Shown here piece by piece: positions 1 through 6,794 of a stretch of 16,665 nt of DNA (its first letter is position 1; every line of letters starts with the position of its first letter). The translations under genes and the position numbers were made by a program. The notes under the pieces were generated by a model. The model was not told the DNA's origin, searched no databases, and saw nothing but the letters and a program-made list of their open reading frames with translations. Source of the DNA: Lachnoclostridium sp. UBA739 (GTDB lineage Bacteria; Bacillota_A; Clostridia; Lachnospirales; Lachnospiraceae); contig DBKX01000282.1 in the NCBI GenBank assembly GCA_002297865.1, positions 4,858 through 21,522 of the forward strand. Direction: 5' to 3'.

Positions 1-1
1 T

Positions 2-1042
2 GTAGATATGAAGGTTACTAAGATTAAAGGCAAGGATATTATCTGTCAGGTAAAAAACAGTGGTTTTGTATCTAATCACAAAGGTGTCAATGTGCCAGAT
101 ATTCATCTTTCCCTTCCTTACATGAGTGAAAAAGACAAAGCAGACATTATATTTGGTATTGAACATGGAGTGGATTTTATTGCTGCATCCTTTACAAGAA
201 GTGCACAGGACGTATTGCAGATCAGAAAACTTTTAGCTGACCATGGTGGTGCTGACATTAATATCATTGCGAAGATAGAGAATAGTGAAGGTGTTCAGAA
301 AATTGATGAAATCATTGAAGCTTCGGATGGTATCATGGTTGCTAGAGGTGATATGGGTGTGGAGATTCCAGAGGAAGAAGTACCTGTTATTCAGAAAATG
401 ATTATCAAAAAGGTATATGAGGCAGGAAAACAGGTTATCACAGCAACACAAATGTTAGATTCCATGATGAAGAATCCAAGACCGACACGTGCAGAGACTG
501 CAGATGTTGCTAATGCAATTTATGATGGCACTAGTGTAGTGATGCTTTCTGGGGAAACAGCGTCAGGTGATTATCCATTAGAGGCACTTAATATGATGGT
601 GCGTATCATCAATCGTACCGAACAAGATATTGATTATCGTGGACGTTTCTTTCGGCATGAGAGAAAAGCCAATCCAGACATCACAGATGCAATCAGCCAT
701 GCTACTTGTACAACAGCTTATGATTTGAATGCAAAAGCAATCATTAACGTAACCAAGTCAGGAAAATCGGCAAGAATGATTTCCAGATATAGTCCAATCA
801 CAGATATTATTGGATGTTCTACTTCGGAAAAGGTATCCAGACAGCTCAATATGTCCTGGGGAGTAACACCTGTTTTGTTAAAACAGAAAATGGACGTATT
901 CAGTCTTTTTGAACATGCAATAACAACTTGTCAGAATCAGAAACTGGTAGATGAAGGCGATGTTGTAGTTATTACATCAGGAGTTCCAATAGGTATTTCA
1001 GGAACTACGAATCTGATGAAGGTACATATTGTGGGGGAATAA
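2..1042 (+). CDS. pyk: Pyruvate kinase, 3' part (5' end outside window)
   Basis: This is the C-terminal ~346 residues of pyruvate kinase, which makes pyruvate and ATP from phosphoenolpyruvate and ADP in the last step of glycolysis. The frame is open to the left edge, so the ATG at 8 is internal. Counting from that ATG, visible family motifs are KGVN (25-28), the catalytic-lysine segment AKIENSEG with Lys89 and metal ligand Glu91, the ARGDMGVEIP segment with Asp115 as the second metal ligand, the ATQMLDSM block (146-153), NPRPTRAE and LSGETA. The protein ends soon after the alpha/beta C-terminal domain (NLMKVHIVGE), so it lacks the extra PEP-utiliser-like domain of Bacillus-type enzymes; total length is probably about 475 residues. 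No terminator is visible in the 47 bases before the next gene, so read-through into it is possible. Confidence 0.97.
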   Translation, partial: VDMKVTKIKGKDIICQVKNSGFVSNHKGVNVPDIHLSLPYMSEKDKADIIFGIEHGVDFIAASFTRSAQDVLQIRKLLADHGGADINIIAKIENSEGVQKIDEIIEASDGIMVARGDMGVEIPEEEVPVIQKMIIKKVYEAGKQVITATQMLDSMMKNPRPTRAETADVANAIYDGTSVVMLSGETASGDYPLEALNMMVRIINRTEQDIDYRGRFFRHERKANPDITDAISHATCTTAYDLNAKAIINVTKSGKSARMISRYSPITDIIGCSTSEKVSRQLNMSWGVTPVLLKQKMDVFSLFEHAITTCQNQKLVDEGDVVVITSGVPIGISGTTNLMKVHIVGE

Positions 1043-1089
1043 ACTTGCTATTCAGATGATATAGTTAAGAAACAAAAGGGGAGAAGGCT

Positions 1090-2094
1090 ATGAAGTATAA
1101 TATTAGGATACGTTGTATGGAAACCTATCATCCAGAAAAACAAATTGATAATGAGTATTACATAGAACATTTTCGTAAACAAGGGAAAGATGTAGCTCAT
1201 TTTTTAAAAGATGTATTGGGAAGAGAAAAACGATTTGTGATAGACAATGAAGGAAAGGCAGAGAAAGAGCGCGAGACAAGTTTAACTATGCAAATAGAAG
1301 TTGCAAAAAAAGTCTTAAGCAGTCATGGGTTAAGTGGTGATGATATAGATGGAATCATTGTAGCAACACAGATTCCAGAGTATCTAGTTCCGCCTAATGC
1401 CTTGTTTGTTCATCGGGCAATCGGTGCCAAGAAAGACTGTTTCGCATATGATTTAAATAGCAATTGCATCGGAATGACCATGGCATTTGATCAAGCGGCA
1501 AAATATTTACAAGATGAACGCATTGGTAAAATTCTAATCGTTGGTGGGGATTATCTGAATGTAGCTGCTAATAAAAAAGATGAATGCATATATGGCCTTT
1601 TTGGTGATATGGCTTGCGCTATGGTAGTAGAACGGGGAGATGGAACAAGTAAGCTTATTGATAGCGATTTTTTCATTAACACAACGTCATTAGAGATTAT
1701 TCATGTGCCAGCCTGCGGGATGTCTAGCATGTTAGCAATGGAAGGAAAGAATTCATTAGAAATTTTAAGTGGGGAAATGGCATGCGACATTCCCGAGGTG
1801 GCAGAGAGAATTACAAAATTACTTGAAAGAAATGATTTAACGTTAGACGATGTTGGAGGTTTCTGTTTCTCTCAATATGTATGGAGAAACAATAAGAAAA
1901 TTATGGATACTCTTAAGATACCAGCAGAAAAGTGTCCTTATGTAGGAACGAAGTATGGGTATACGGGGGTAAATAGTCCATTTCTTGCTTTGCAGGAATT
2001 AATAAAGGAGCAGAAGATTAAGCGTGGAGATTACCTATTGTTTTGGACAATTGGAAATAGCATGCAGCATGTATTTTTACTGCTTCAATTTTAA
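1090..2094 (+). CDS. Ketoacyl-ACP synthase III-like (thiolase-fold) protein lacking the usual His and Asn
   Basis: A 334-residue protein of the FabH/KAS III length and fold. The nucleophilic-Cys segment is YDLNSNCIGMTMAF with Cys126, and the FGDMACAMV segment (171-179) matches the FGDGAGA motif of FabH. Family members condense an acyl-CoA or acyl-thioester with malonyl-ACP or transfer acyl groups. Against my recollection of E. coli FabH, the C-terminal half aligns without gaps; His244 of FabH falls on Ser261 (in FSQYVW) and Asn274 falls on Tyr291 (in KYGYTG). Decarboxylating condensation is therefore doubtful, and it may be an acyltransferase or another specialised member. It has a strong ribosome site (AGGGGAGAAGG) and lies 14 bases before the ATPase gene, so the two are probably co-transcribed. 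No acyl carrier protein or other fatty acid genes are nearby. The family is clear; the reaction is unknown. Confidence 0.85.
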   Translation: MKYNIRIRCMETYHPEKQIDNEYYIEHFRKQGKDVAHFLKDVLGREKRFVIDNEGKAEKERETSLTMQIEVAKKVLSSHGLSGDDIDGIIVATQIPEYLVPPNALFVHRAIGAKKDCFAYDLNSNCIGMTMAFDQAAKYLQDERIGKILIVGGDYLNVAANKKDECIYGLFGDMACAMVVERGDGTSKLIDSDFFINTTSLEIIHVPACGMSSMLAMEGKNSLEILSGEMACDIPEVAERITKLLERNDLTLDDVGGFCFSQYVWRNNKKIMDTLKIPAEKCPYVGTKYGYTGVNSPFLALQELIKEQKIKRGDYLLFWTIGNSMQHVFLLLQF

Positions 2095-2108
2095 GAGGGG
2101 GATAAAAA

Positions 2109-2996
2109 ATGATTATTAAGAAAATAATTTTACAGAACTTCAGAGGGTTTGACGAGAAAGAGTTTGCTTTTGATGGAAAGAGTGCGGTTTTATTTGGGGA
2201 AGATGGAAGTGGAAAAACTGCCGTACTAGATGGAATTAATATGCTGGTAGAGGATATTTTGTATGCAGCAGTGAATCAAGAAAAGAAGAAATACATCGTA
2301 ATGGGTGAAGAAGATATAAAAGAAAACGAGAGACTCGCAAAGTTAAATGTTACGTTGAATTTAAAAATACTTGACCAGGATTTTGATTATGAGACTGTCC
2401 GAGAGAGAAATGGAATTCATCAGGAGTATCTAGACACCAATGCAGTGATTTTTGGAACCATGTTTACGCGCAGTTATGTTGGTGGCGAAAAAGTCGGCAG
2501 TAATGGTGCAGTGGAATACGATTTTAATGATAAAAATATGCCAGTGTATGCGTACTATAAAACTGGAAGAAGTGTAGGTAAGAACATAGCCAGTAAGGTG
2601 AATCAGAATAATAAGCTGGGTGCATTTGAGTTTGGACAAGAAAATAGTATGGATATAGAAGATTACGATAAGTGGTTCGCTGGAAGGATTAAGTGCCAAG
2701 ATTTATGGGAAGCGAAAGATAATGGAGCGTATTCAGGCGAAGAGCAAAAGTTTCTTGCGTTAGTTGGCGATCTGGCACGAAGGATGGTTCTGGCAAACCC
2801 AAGTAGAGAAAATCCTTTTGAAGGAAACGGGATTGTGTTGATTGATGAGATTGAGGGACAGCTTAGTGAGGACTGGCAAGGAAAAATGGTATCTTGGCTA
2901 GTGAGTGCTTTTCCAAATGTGCAGTTTATCATTACTAGTAAGTCAAAGACAGTAGTAGATGGGATAGAGGACAGAGTGAATGTACATAAATTGTAG
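2109..2996 (+). CDS. Small RecF/SMC-like AAA ATPase (ATP-binding protein)
   Basis: A 295-residue ATPase of the RecF/SMC/OLD-like AAA group. The N-terminus (IILQNFRGF) is typical of these proteins. Walker A is GEDGSGKT (30-37), an ABC-type signature is YSGEEQKFLAL (208-218), and Walker B is GIVLIDEIEG (241-250) with Asp246-Glu247. Close relatives usually have an HLHP-like segment after Walker B and a THSP-type switch histidine; here these read QLSEDW and TSKSK (276-280), so the switch His is missing. The protein is shorter than many homologues, with only a short middle region and no coiled coil or nuclease domain. The ribosome site is GAGGGG. It follows the KAS III-like gene by 14 bases. Related ATPases occur in DNA repair, phage-defence and unassigned systems, but no known defence partner is adjacent, so the role is unknown. 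Confidence 0.82.
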   Translation: MIIKKIILQNFRGFDEKEFAFDGKSAVLFGEDGSGKTAVLDGINMLVEDILYAAVNQEKKKYIVMGEEDIKENERLAKLNVTLNLKILDQDFDYETVRERNGIHQEYLDTNAVIFGTMFTRSYVGGEKVGSNGAVEYDFNDKNMPVYAYYKTGRSVGKNIASKVNQNNKLGAFEFGQENSMDIEDYDKWFAGRIKCQDLWEAKDNGAYSGEEQKFLALVGDLARRMVLANPSRENPFEGNGIVLIDEIEGQLSEDWQGKMVSWLVSAFPNVQFIITSKSKTVVDGIEDRVNVHKL

Positions 2997-3062
2997 GCAG
3001 GGAAATACTTTTAATAGGAATAACATTCCAATGTGGAAAATAGTATGAATAAGATGAATGGA

Positions 3063-3092
3063 TTGACATAAAAAAAAAACTGGTGTTATAAT
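3063..3092 (+). promoter_or_regulatory. Near-consensus promoter with A10 tract in spacer
   Basis: The -35 is TTGACA (3063-3068) and the -10 is TATAAT (3087-3092) with an upstream TG (3084-3085, extended -10). The spacer is 18 bases and contains ten consecutive A (3070-3079). It lies about 87 bases before the lipoprotein start. Loss of one A would give the optimal 17-base spacing, so expression may vary by slippage. Confidence 0.8.
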
Positions 3093-3178
3093 GTATCGGA
3101 ATTGGATAGTTAGAGTGCGAAAAGGACTTTCTAGGGCAGAAAGAGTTTTTACATGCGATTGGAGGGAATAGAAAGACG

Positions 3179-4108
3179 ATGAAAAAGGATAGATTAGATG
3201 TTGTGGTGCTTTCTTTGATTTCATCTCTGGTGCTTTCAAGCTGTCAGACTACTTCAGGTGGGGCAGGGCAAGTGAAAGTGGATAAACCTTTAGTCACCGA
3301 TGTTGAGACAGTAAAAGAGAATGGTATAACAAAAGAGAAAGTAAAAGAATTCGTGAAAGAACATGAAGATGAATATGGCGATATGATTTACGATTTGAAA
3401 AATAATGAGATACATATCGAAGAAAAAACATTTAAGAACCAGACACTATATTTCTTTTTATATACACCAAACAATTATTGGGAGACAACGTTATACCAGA
3501 TAAGAGAAACGGAAGGCGTCATAGAAGGGCTTGATTATATTTCATCAGGAGCAACGGATTATTTTAATTTTGATATCATTTCCATATCAGAAGGAGACTT
3601 TATAACCGTATATTCGGCAAGCCATATGGGAAATGGAAGTCTGGAGCTTGTGGAATTAGGTAGTATACCTGAGCGAAAAGCAGGAGAAGTACCTGATTAT
3701 GAACTTTATGCAATTGACAATCACTTTGAGGAAATGGAAAGCAAGACAGGGAAAACAACATCTAAAATATTTCAAGATGGAATTTTAACTCCTGAATATA
3801 AAGATGTCAATAATGATGGGAACACAGATGTAATTTTAAATGGTGTGTTACAGGAGTATGAGTTTAATAAAGAAACCAACCAAGAGGAATTGCAAAAATC
3901 AGAGAAGGTCTGTGAAGTATATTTGTTTAATCCAAAAGATAAGACATTTACATTGCAATCGGATAATGATTTACGGGAGAAAAAGCCATTATCTATAGGT
4001 GATACCGTGATAAACAATCATGATTTGTTAAATGATTCACCATGCACAGAATATAAAGTACAGGACATTTATCAGTACCAGGGAGAACCTAAGAAAATAG
4101 TAGAATAG
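3179..4108 (+). CDS. Lipoprotein, N-terminal part, ended by an in-frame TAG
   Basis: A predicted surface lipoprotein of unknown function. Residues 1-22 form a lipoprotein signal: a charged start (MKKDR), a hydrophobic stretch, and the lipobox LVLSSC with lipidated Cys22. The mature part begins with a Ser/Thr/Gly-rich linker, then a charged helix (about 45-65) and a mixed beta-rich region. DVNNDGNTD at 209-217 matches the DxNxDGxxD calcium-binding loop of EF-hand/FG-GAP-like extracellular proteins. GGAGGG lies 12 bases before ATG, slightly far. The frame stops at TAG (4106-4108), but the same frame stays open and protein-like for another 133 codons, so this is probably the front of a ~442-residue protein broken by a nonsense mutation. 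The truncated form may still be secreted. It is preceded by its own strong promoter. Confidence 0.8.
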   Translation: MKKDRLDVVVLSLISSLVLSSCQTTSGGAGQVKVDKPLVTDVETVKENGITKEKVKEFVKEHEDEYGDMIYDLKNNEIHIEEKTFKNQTLYFFLYTPNNYWETTLYQIRETEGVIEGLDYISSGATDYFNFDIISISEGDFITVYSASHMGNGSLELVELGSIPERKAGEVPDYELYAIDNHFEEMESKTGKTTSKIFQDGILTPEYKDVNNDGNTDVILNGVLQEYEFNKETNQEELQKSEKVCEVYLFNPKDKTFTLQSDNDLREKKPLSIGDTVINNHDLLNDSPCTEYKVQDIYQYQGEPKKIVE

Positions 4109-4507
4109 AAAGATGAGTACGGAACTTACAGACATTATCTTGTGTATGAAGGAATTATTTATGTGGTGATAAATGATAAGCCAGAACTTGGGCAAGAAGA
4201 AGTTGATAAGGCTGAATATATCGACTATGTCATTTTAACTAACGACATATATTCCTTGAGCATTGGTATTCAAGTGGGAATGAGTGAGGAAGAGCTTACT
4301 GAAACAGGTATTGACTTTGCTGTTATAAAGAATGGTGATGACTTAGATAGTGAATTCCTAAGTGGAAGGACTGGTTATCTACGAAAAATGAAAATTGCGT
4401 ATGATACCATTTATTATGGAGAAAGTTCTTATGACGAAAATATTGCAATTGCAGTTATCGTAAAGGATGGAAAAGTTGTCAGAATCACAAGTGATAAGTT
4501 ATATTAA
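4109..4507 (+). pseudogene. C-terminal part of the split lipoprotein (in-frame after TAG)
   Basis: Directly after the TAG at 4106-4108 the same frame continues (KDEYGTYRHYLVYEGIIYVV) to TAA at 4505-4507. The first possible start is GTG at 4142 (121 residues), with no ribosome site upstream, and protein-like sequence already begins before it. This is most simply the C-terminal third of the lipoprotein. It contains a segment GMSEEELTETG followed by beta-like strands and a natural-looking end (VIVKDGKVVRITSDKLY). Alternatives are TAG read-through or an independently translated small protein; neither has support in the sequence. Confidence 0.7.
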
Positions 4508-4759
4508 ATGTATGTTATGAGGCAAAACTGGACACCCTATTCAAATATCAGAAAGGGTGATTCCATGGAATTGCATGATGGTGATACGCTATATTTTTCA
4601 GAAAATGGTCATGTATATAGTGGTAAGGCGATGAATGTGACGGAGAATACATTTCAGCTGGACTGTTACGGTGGTTGTGAGGGCTTTTATACCATAAGCC
4701 GTTATGAACTTGGAAGAAATTATTTTTGGAGAAGAGAAGATGTAATATTTAGACCATAA
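4508..4759 (+). CDS. Small hypothetical protein, in frame with the split lipoprotein
   Basis: An 83-residue unknown ORF whose ATG directly follows the TAA of the lipoprotein fragment, in the same frame. It has no signal peptide or membrane segment, two Cys in CYGGC, and many aromatic residues near the end (GFYTISRYELGRNYFWRRED). There is no ribosome site before 4508. A better start may be ATG 4565, which has AAAGGG at 4552-4557 and gives 64 residues. It may be a separate small gene or a third piece of the lipoprotein gene beyond a second stop. It ends just before the terminator, so it closes this transcription unit. Confidence 0.45.
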   Translation: MYVMRQNWTPYSNIRKGDSMELHDGDTLYFSENGHVYSGKAMNVTENTFQLDCYGGCEGFYTISRYELGRNYFWRREDVIFRP

Positions 4760-4761
4760 AA

Positions 4762-4806
4762 GGAGCGTTACTATTTTCATTACGAAAATAGTGATGCTCC
4801 ATTTTT
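4762..4806 (+). terminator. Strong Rho-independent terminator
   Basis: A 17-bp stem (4762-4778 with 4784-4800, two G-T pairs), a five-base loop ATTAC, then A followed by TTTTT (4802-4806). It ends the lipoprotein unit and separates it from pdxS. Confidence 0.9.
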
Positions 4807-4845
4807 GTATGCTCTGGTATTATTAAAAAAGCCGTATTTGATTCT

Positions 4846-4873
4846 TTTTACTAAGACCAAATTTCTTTATACT
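4846..4873 (+). promoter_or_regulatory. Possible pdxST promoter
   Basis: TATACT at 4868-4873 is a fair -10 and TTTTAC at 4846-4851 a weak -35, 16 bases apart, about 35 bases before the pdxS start. A promoter must lie between the terminator at 4806 and pdxS at 4908; this is the best candidate. No clear operator or PdxR-type site was recognised. Confidence 0.35.
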
Positions 4874-4907
4874 AACCTATATCAATTACGAAATAGGAGG
4901 AAGAAAA

Positions 4908-5786
4908 ATGGAAGGGAAAGAAAGATACGAATTAAATAGAGAGTTAGCACAGATGTTAAAGGGTGGAGTGATTATGGATGTTACAACACCTGAACAGGCC
5001 CAAATTGCACAGCGTGCCGGAGCCTGCGCTGTTATGGCATTAGAAAGAATTCCAGCAGATATTCGGGCAGCAGGAGGCGTTTCTAGAATGAGCGATCCAA
5101 AAATGATTCGTGGAATCCAAGAGGCAGTAACTATTCCAGTTATGGCAAAATGTAGAATTGGTCATTTTGTAGAAGCCCAGATATTAGAGGCAATTCAAAT
5201 AGATTACATAGATGAGAGTGAGGTACTATCACCAGCAGACAATTTATATCATATTGATAAACGCAAATTCAAAGCACCATTTGTATGTGGAGCAAAAGAC
5301 CTTGGAGAAGCATTAAGACGAATCGAGGAAGGCGCATCTATGATTCGTACAAAGGGAGAACCAGGAACTGGTGATGTCATTCAGGCAGTTCAGCATATGC
5401 GTAAGATAAATGCACAGATAAGTCAGATCGTTTCCATGAGTGAGGACGAATTGTATGAGCAGGCAAAAGCACTCAGAGTATCCTATTCTTTGGTTCAGTA
5501 TGTGCATGAACACAAGAGACTTCCTGTTGTGAATTTTGCTGCAGGAGGAGTAGCTACACCAGCAGATGCAGCGCTTATGATGCAATTAGGAGCGGAAGGC
5601 GTGTTCGTTGGATCTGGAATCTTTAAGTCTGGCAATCCTGAGAAGAGAGCAAGTGCAATCGTACAGGCAGTGACAAATTATCAAGATAGAGAACTATTAG
5701 CGAAAGTTTCAGAAGATTTAGGAGAAGCGATGGTCGGAATCAATGAACAGGAAATCGCACTATTGATGGCACAAAGAGGGGAGTAA
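4908..5786 (+). CDS. pdxS: Pyridoxal 5'-phosphate synthase, synthase subunit PdxS
   Basis: The 292-residue (beta/alpha)8 synthase subunit of PLP synthase. It joins ribose 5-phosphate, glyceraldehyde 3-phosphate and ammonia into PLP (DXP-independent vitamin B6 pathway) and normally forms a dodecamer decorated by PdxT. Visible marks are GGVIMDV with Asp24, [24 protein letters not shown] with the substrate-binding Lys81, ESEVLSPAD, and [11 protein letters not shown] with the second catalytic lysine Lys149, followed by the phosphate-binding [13 protein letters not shown] and [12 protein letters not shown] segments. Length and motifs are fully typical. The start has AGGAGG at ideal spacing. pdxT follows after seven bases, forming the usual two-gene operon. 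Confidence 0.98.
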   Translation: MEGKERYELNRELAQMLKGGVIMDVTTPEQAQIAQRAGACAVMALERIPADIRAAGGVSRMSDPKMIRGIQEAVTIPVMAKCRIGHFVEAQILEAIQIDYIDESEVLSPADNLYHIDKRKFKAPFVCGAKDLGEALRRIEEGASMIRTKGEPGTGDVIQAVQHMRKINAQISQIVSMSEDELYEQAKALRVSYSLVQYVHEHKRLPVVNFAAGGVATPADAALMMQLGAEGVFVGSGIFKSGNPEKRASAIVQAVTNYQDRELLAKVSEDLGEAMVGINEQEIALLMAQRGE

Positions 5787-5793
5787 ATACAAT

Positions 5794-6357
5794 ATGAAGA
5801 TTGGCGTTTTAGCATTACAAGGTGCTTTTGCGGAACATATTCGCGTATTAACTTCTCTTGGAGCAGAATGTGTGGAACTGAGACAACAAAAGGATTTAGA
5901 ACAGAAGCTCGAGGGAATTGTACTGCCAGGTGGTGAGAGTACGGTACAGGGAAAGCTGCTAAAGGAACTTGGTATGTTTGAATCATTAAAGAAAATGATT
6001 GAAGATGGAATACCCGTTCTTGCAACTTGTGCAGGTATGATTTTGCTGGCAGAGAGAATTGAAGGACAGGATGAGGTGTATCTTCAGACGTTGCCAGTGA
6101 CAGTGAAACGGAATGCGTATGGCAGGCAGCTTGATAGTTTTTATACAGAGGAAACATTTGATGGGTTAGGAAAGGTGCCTATGTCTTTTATTCGAGCACC
6201 GTATATTACGAAAGTGGAAGATGGAGTGAGAATACTGTCAAAAGTGGATGGAAATGTGGTAGGTGTTCAGTATAAGAACCAGATTGCGGTTTCATTTCAC
6301 CCAGAATTGGATGCGGATATGCGGGTACATGAATGGTTTTGTAAGATGTGTGGATAA
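5794..6357 (+). CDS. pdxT: Pyridoxal 5'-phosphate synthase, glutaminase subunit PdxT
   Basis: The 187-residue class I glutamine amidotransferase that hydrolyses glutamine and channels ammonia to PdxS. It starts MKIGVLALQGAFAEH, has the PGGEST segment (45-50), the nucleophile Cys79 in ATCAGM, and the His169/Glu171 pair in FHPEL, completing the catalytic triad. The IRAPYI segment is also typical. The ribosome site (AGAGGGGAG) lies within the end of pdxS. No good terminator follows in its own direction: the hairpin at 6393-6427 has its T tract on the other strand. Confidence 0.97.
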   Translation: MKIGVLALQGAFAEHIRVLTSLGAECVELRQQKDLEQKLEGIVLPGGESTVQGKLLKELGMFESLKKMIEDGIPVLATCAGMILLAERIEGQDEVYLQTLPVTVKRNAYGRQLDSFYTEETFDGLGKVPMSFIRAPYITKVEDGVRILSKVDGNVVGVQYKNQIAVSFHPELDADMRVHEWFCKMCG

Positions 6358-6387
6358 TTTCGAGGTCTGGCAATTTTATTTTGAATG

Positions 6388-6427
6388 AAAAAGGAGCTGT
6401 ACACTAATTACTTAGTGAGACAGCTCC
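6388..6427 (-). terminator. Rho-independent terminator of the toxin/immunity island (minus strand)
   Basis: GGAGCTGT (6393-6400) pairs with 6420-6427 and CACTAA (6402-6407) with 6412-6417, with a four-base loop. Five A at 6388-6392 form the T tract when read on the minus strand. It lies just beyond the remnant immunity copy. It could also partly block transcripts leaving pdxT, but has no T tract in that direction. Confidence 0.65.
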
Positions 6428-6467
6428 CAAACGCTTGATATAGCCAAAGAAAAAAAAGGCTGTTATT

Positions 6468-6735
6468 TTACTCTTTTTCTTCTTTCAGAAAAATCGGAAT
6501 AAACTGCATTCTTGGGTAGTGTTTGTGGAGGAGATTGTAAACTTCTTTGTTGACGATATATCAAGGGTCTAGTTTTGTATTCATGTCTTCTCCATCATCT
6601 AGATGCTTTTGTGCGATTTCTTCATCAAAATAACCACCGTCTTGTTCTTTTGTCTGATTTAAACCAACAAGTTGATCTAATGTTTTCTGGCTTATATAAA
6701 ATGGTTCTTTATAATACCAGTACCGTTCCATTCTA
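6468..6735 (-). pseudogene. Degenerate second copy of the immunity gene 3' end
   Basis: Read on the minus strand, this encodes a divergent copy of the C-terminal ~90 residues of the neighbouring immunity-like protein. ERYWYYKEPFYIS matches PHYHYKSEPYCIS of the intact gene, LNQTKE matches LNQTRE, and LLHKHYPRMQFIPIFLKEE is identical in both. An in-frame TGA (6563-6561) sits where the intact gene has TGG (Trp270), and the copy ends at TAA (6470-6468), earlier than the intact gene. The middle part has diverged clearly, so this is an old paralogue and not a recent duplication. It is too short and interrupted to be functional. The rest of the 6358-6794 gap holds only the terminator and the toxin remnant. 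Confidence 0.85.
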
Positions 6736-6782
6736 CAATGCTCACATATCCTTATATACTTTCTTTATTGCATCTTTCATTT
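6736..6782 (-). pseudogene. Remnant of a second toxin C-terminus
   Basis: These 47 bases match 7811-7857, inside the end of the toxin gene, at 41 of 47 positions. Translated on the minus strand they read MKDAIKKVYKDM, then TGA, then AL; the intact toxin has [15 protein letters not shown]. The remnant starts 12 bases after the immunity stop codon and runs straight into the degenerate immunity copy. Together the two form a collapsed older toxin/immunity cassette. Confidence 0.8.
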
Positions 6783-6794
6783 AAAAATTTCCCT

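Noticed and set aside
8..10. ATG near the left edge as start of a short pyruvate kinase
   Set aside because: The frame is open to the window edge and the missing ~130 residues are the normal N-terminal part; the start lies upstream.
3007..3034. GGAAT/ATTCC hairpin after the ATPase gene as terminator
   Set aside because: Five-base stem without a T tract.
3124..3150. Hairpin with T run in the lipoprotein leader (attenuator or terminator)
   Set aside because: ACTTTCT can pair with AGAAAGAGT only with a bulge; the stem is short and A/T-rich, so it is too weak to claim.
5681..6157. 158-residue minus-strand ORF over pdxS/pdxT
   Set aside because: Shadow of two certain genes on the other strand.
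6393..6427. Hairpin as the terminator of pdxT
   Set aside because: No T tract follows on the plus strand; the A5 on its left makes it a minus-strand terminator.
6575..6784. 69-residue plus-strand ORF in the gap after pdxT
   Set aside because: It is antisense to the degenerate immunity/toxin remnant, which explains the sequence; no ribosome site or protein-like content.
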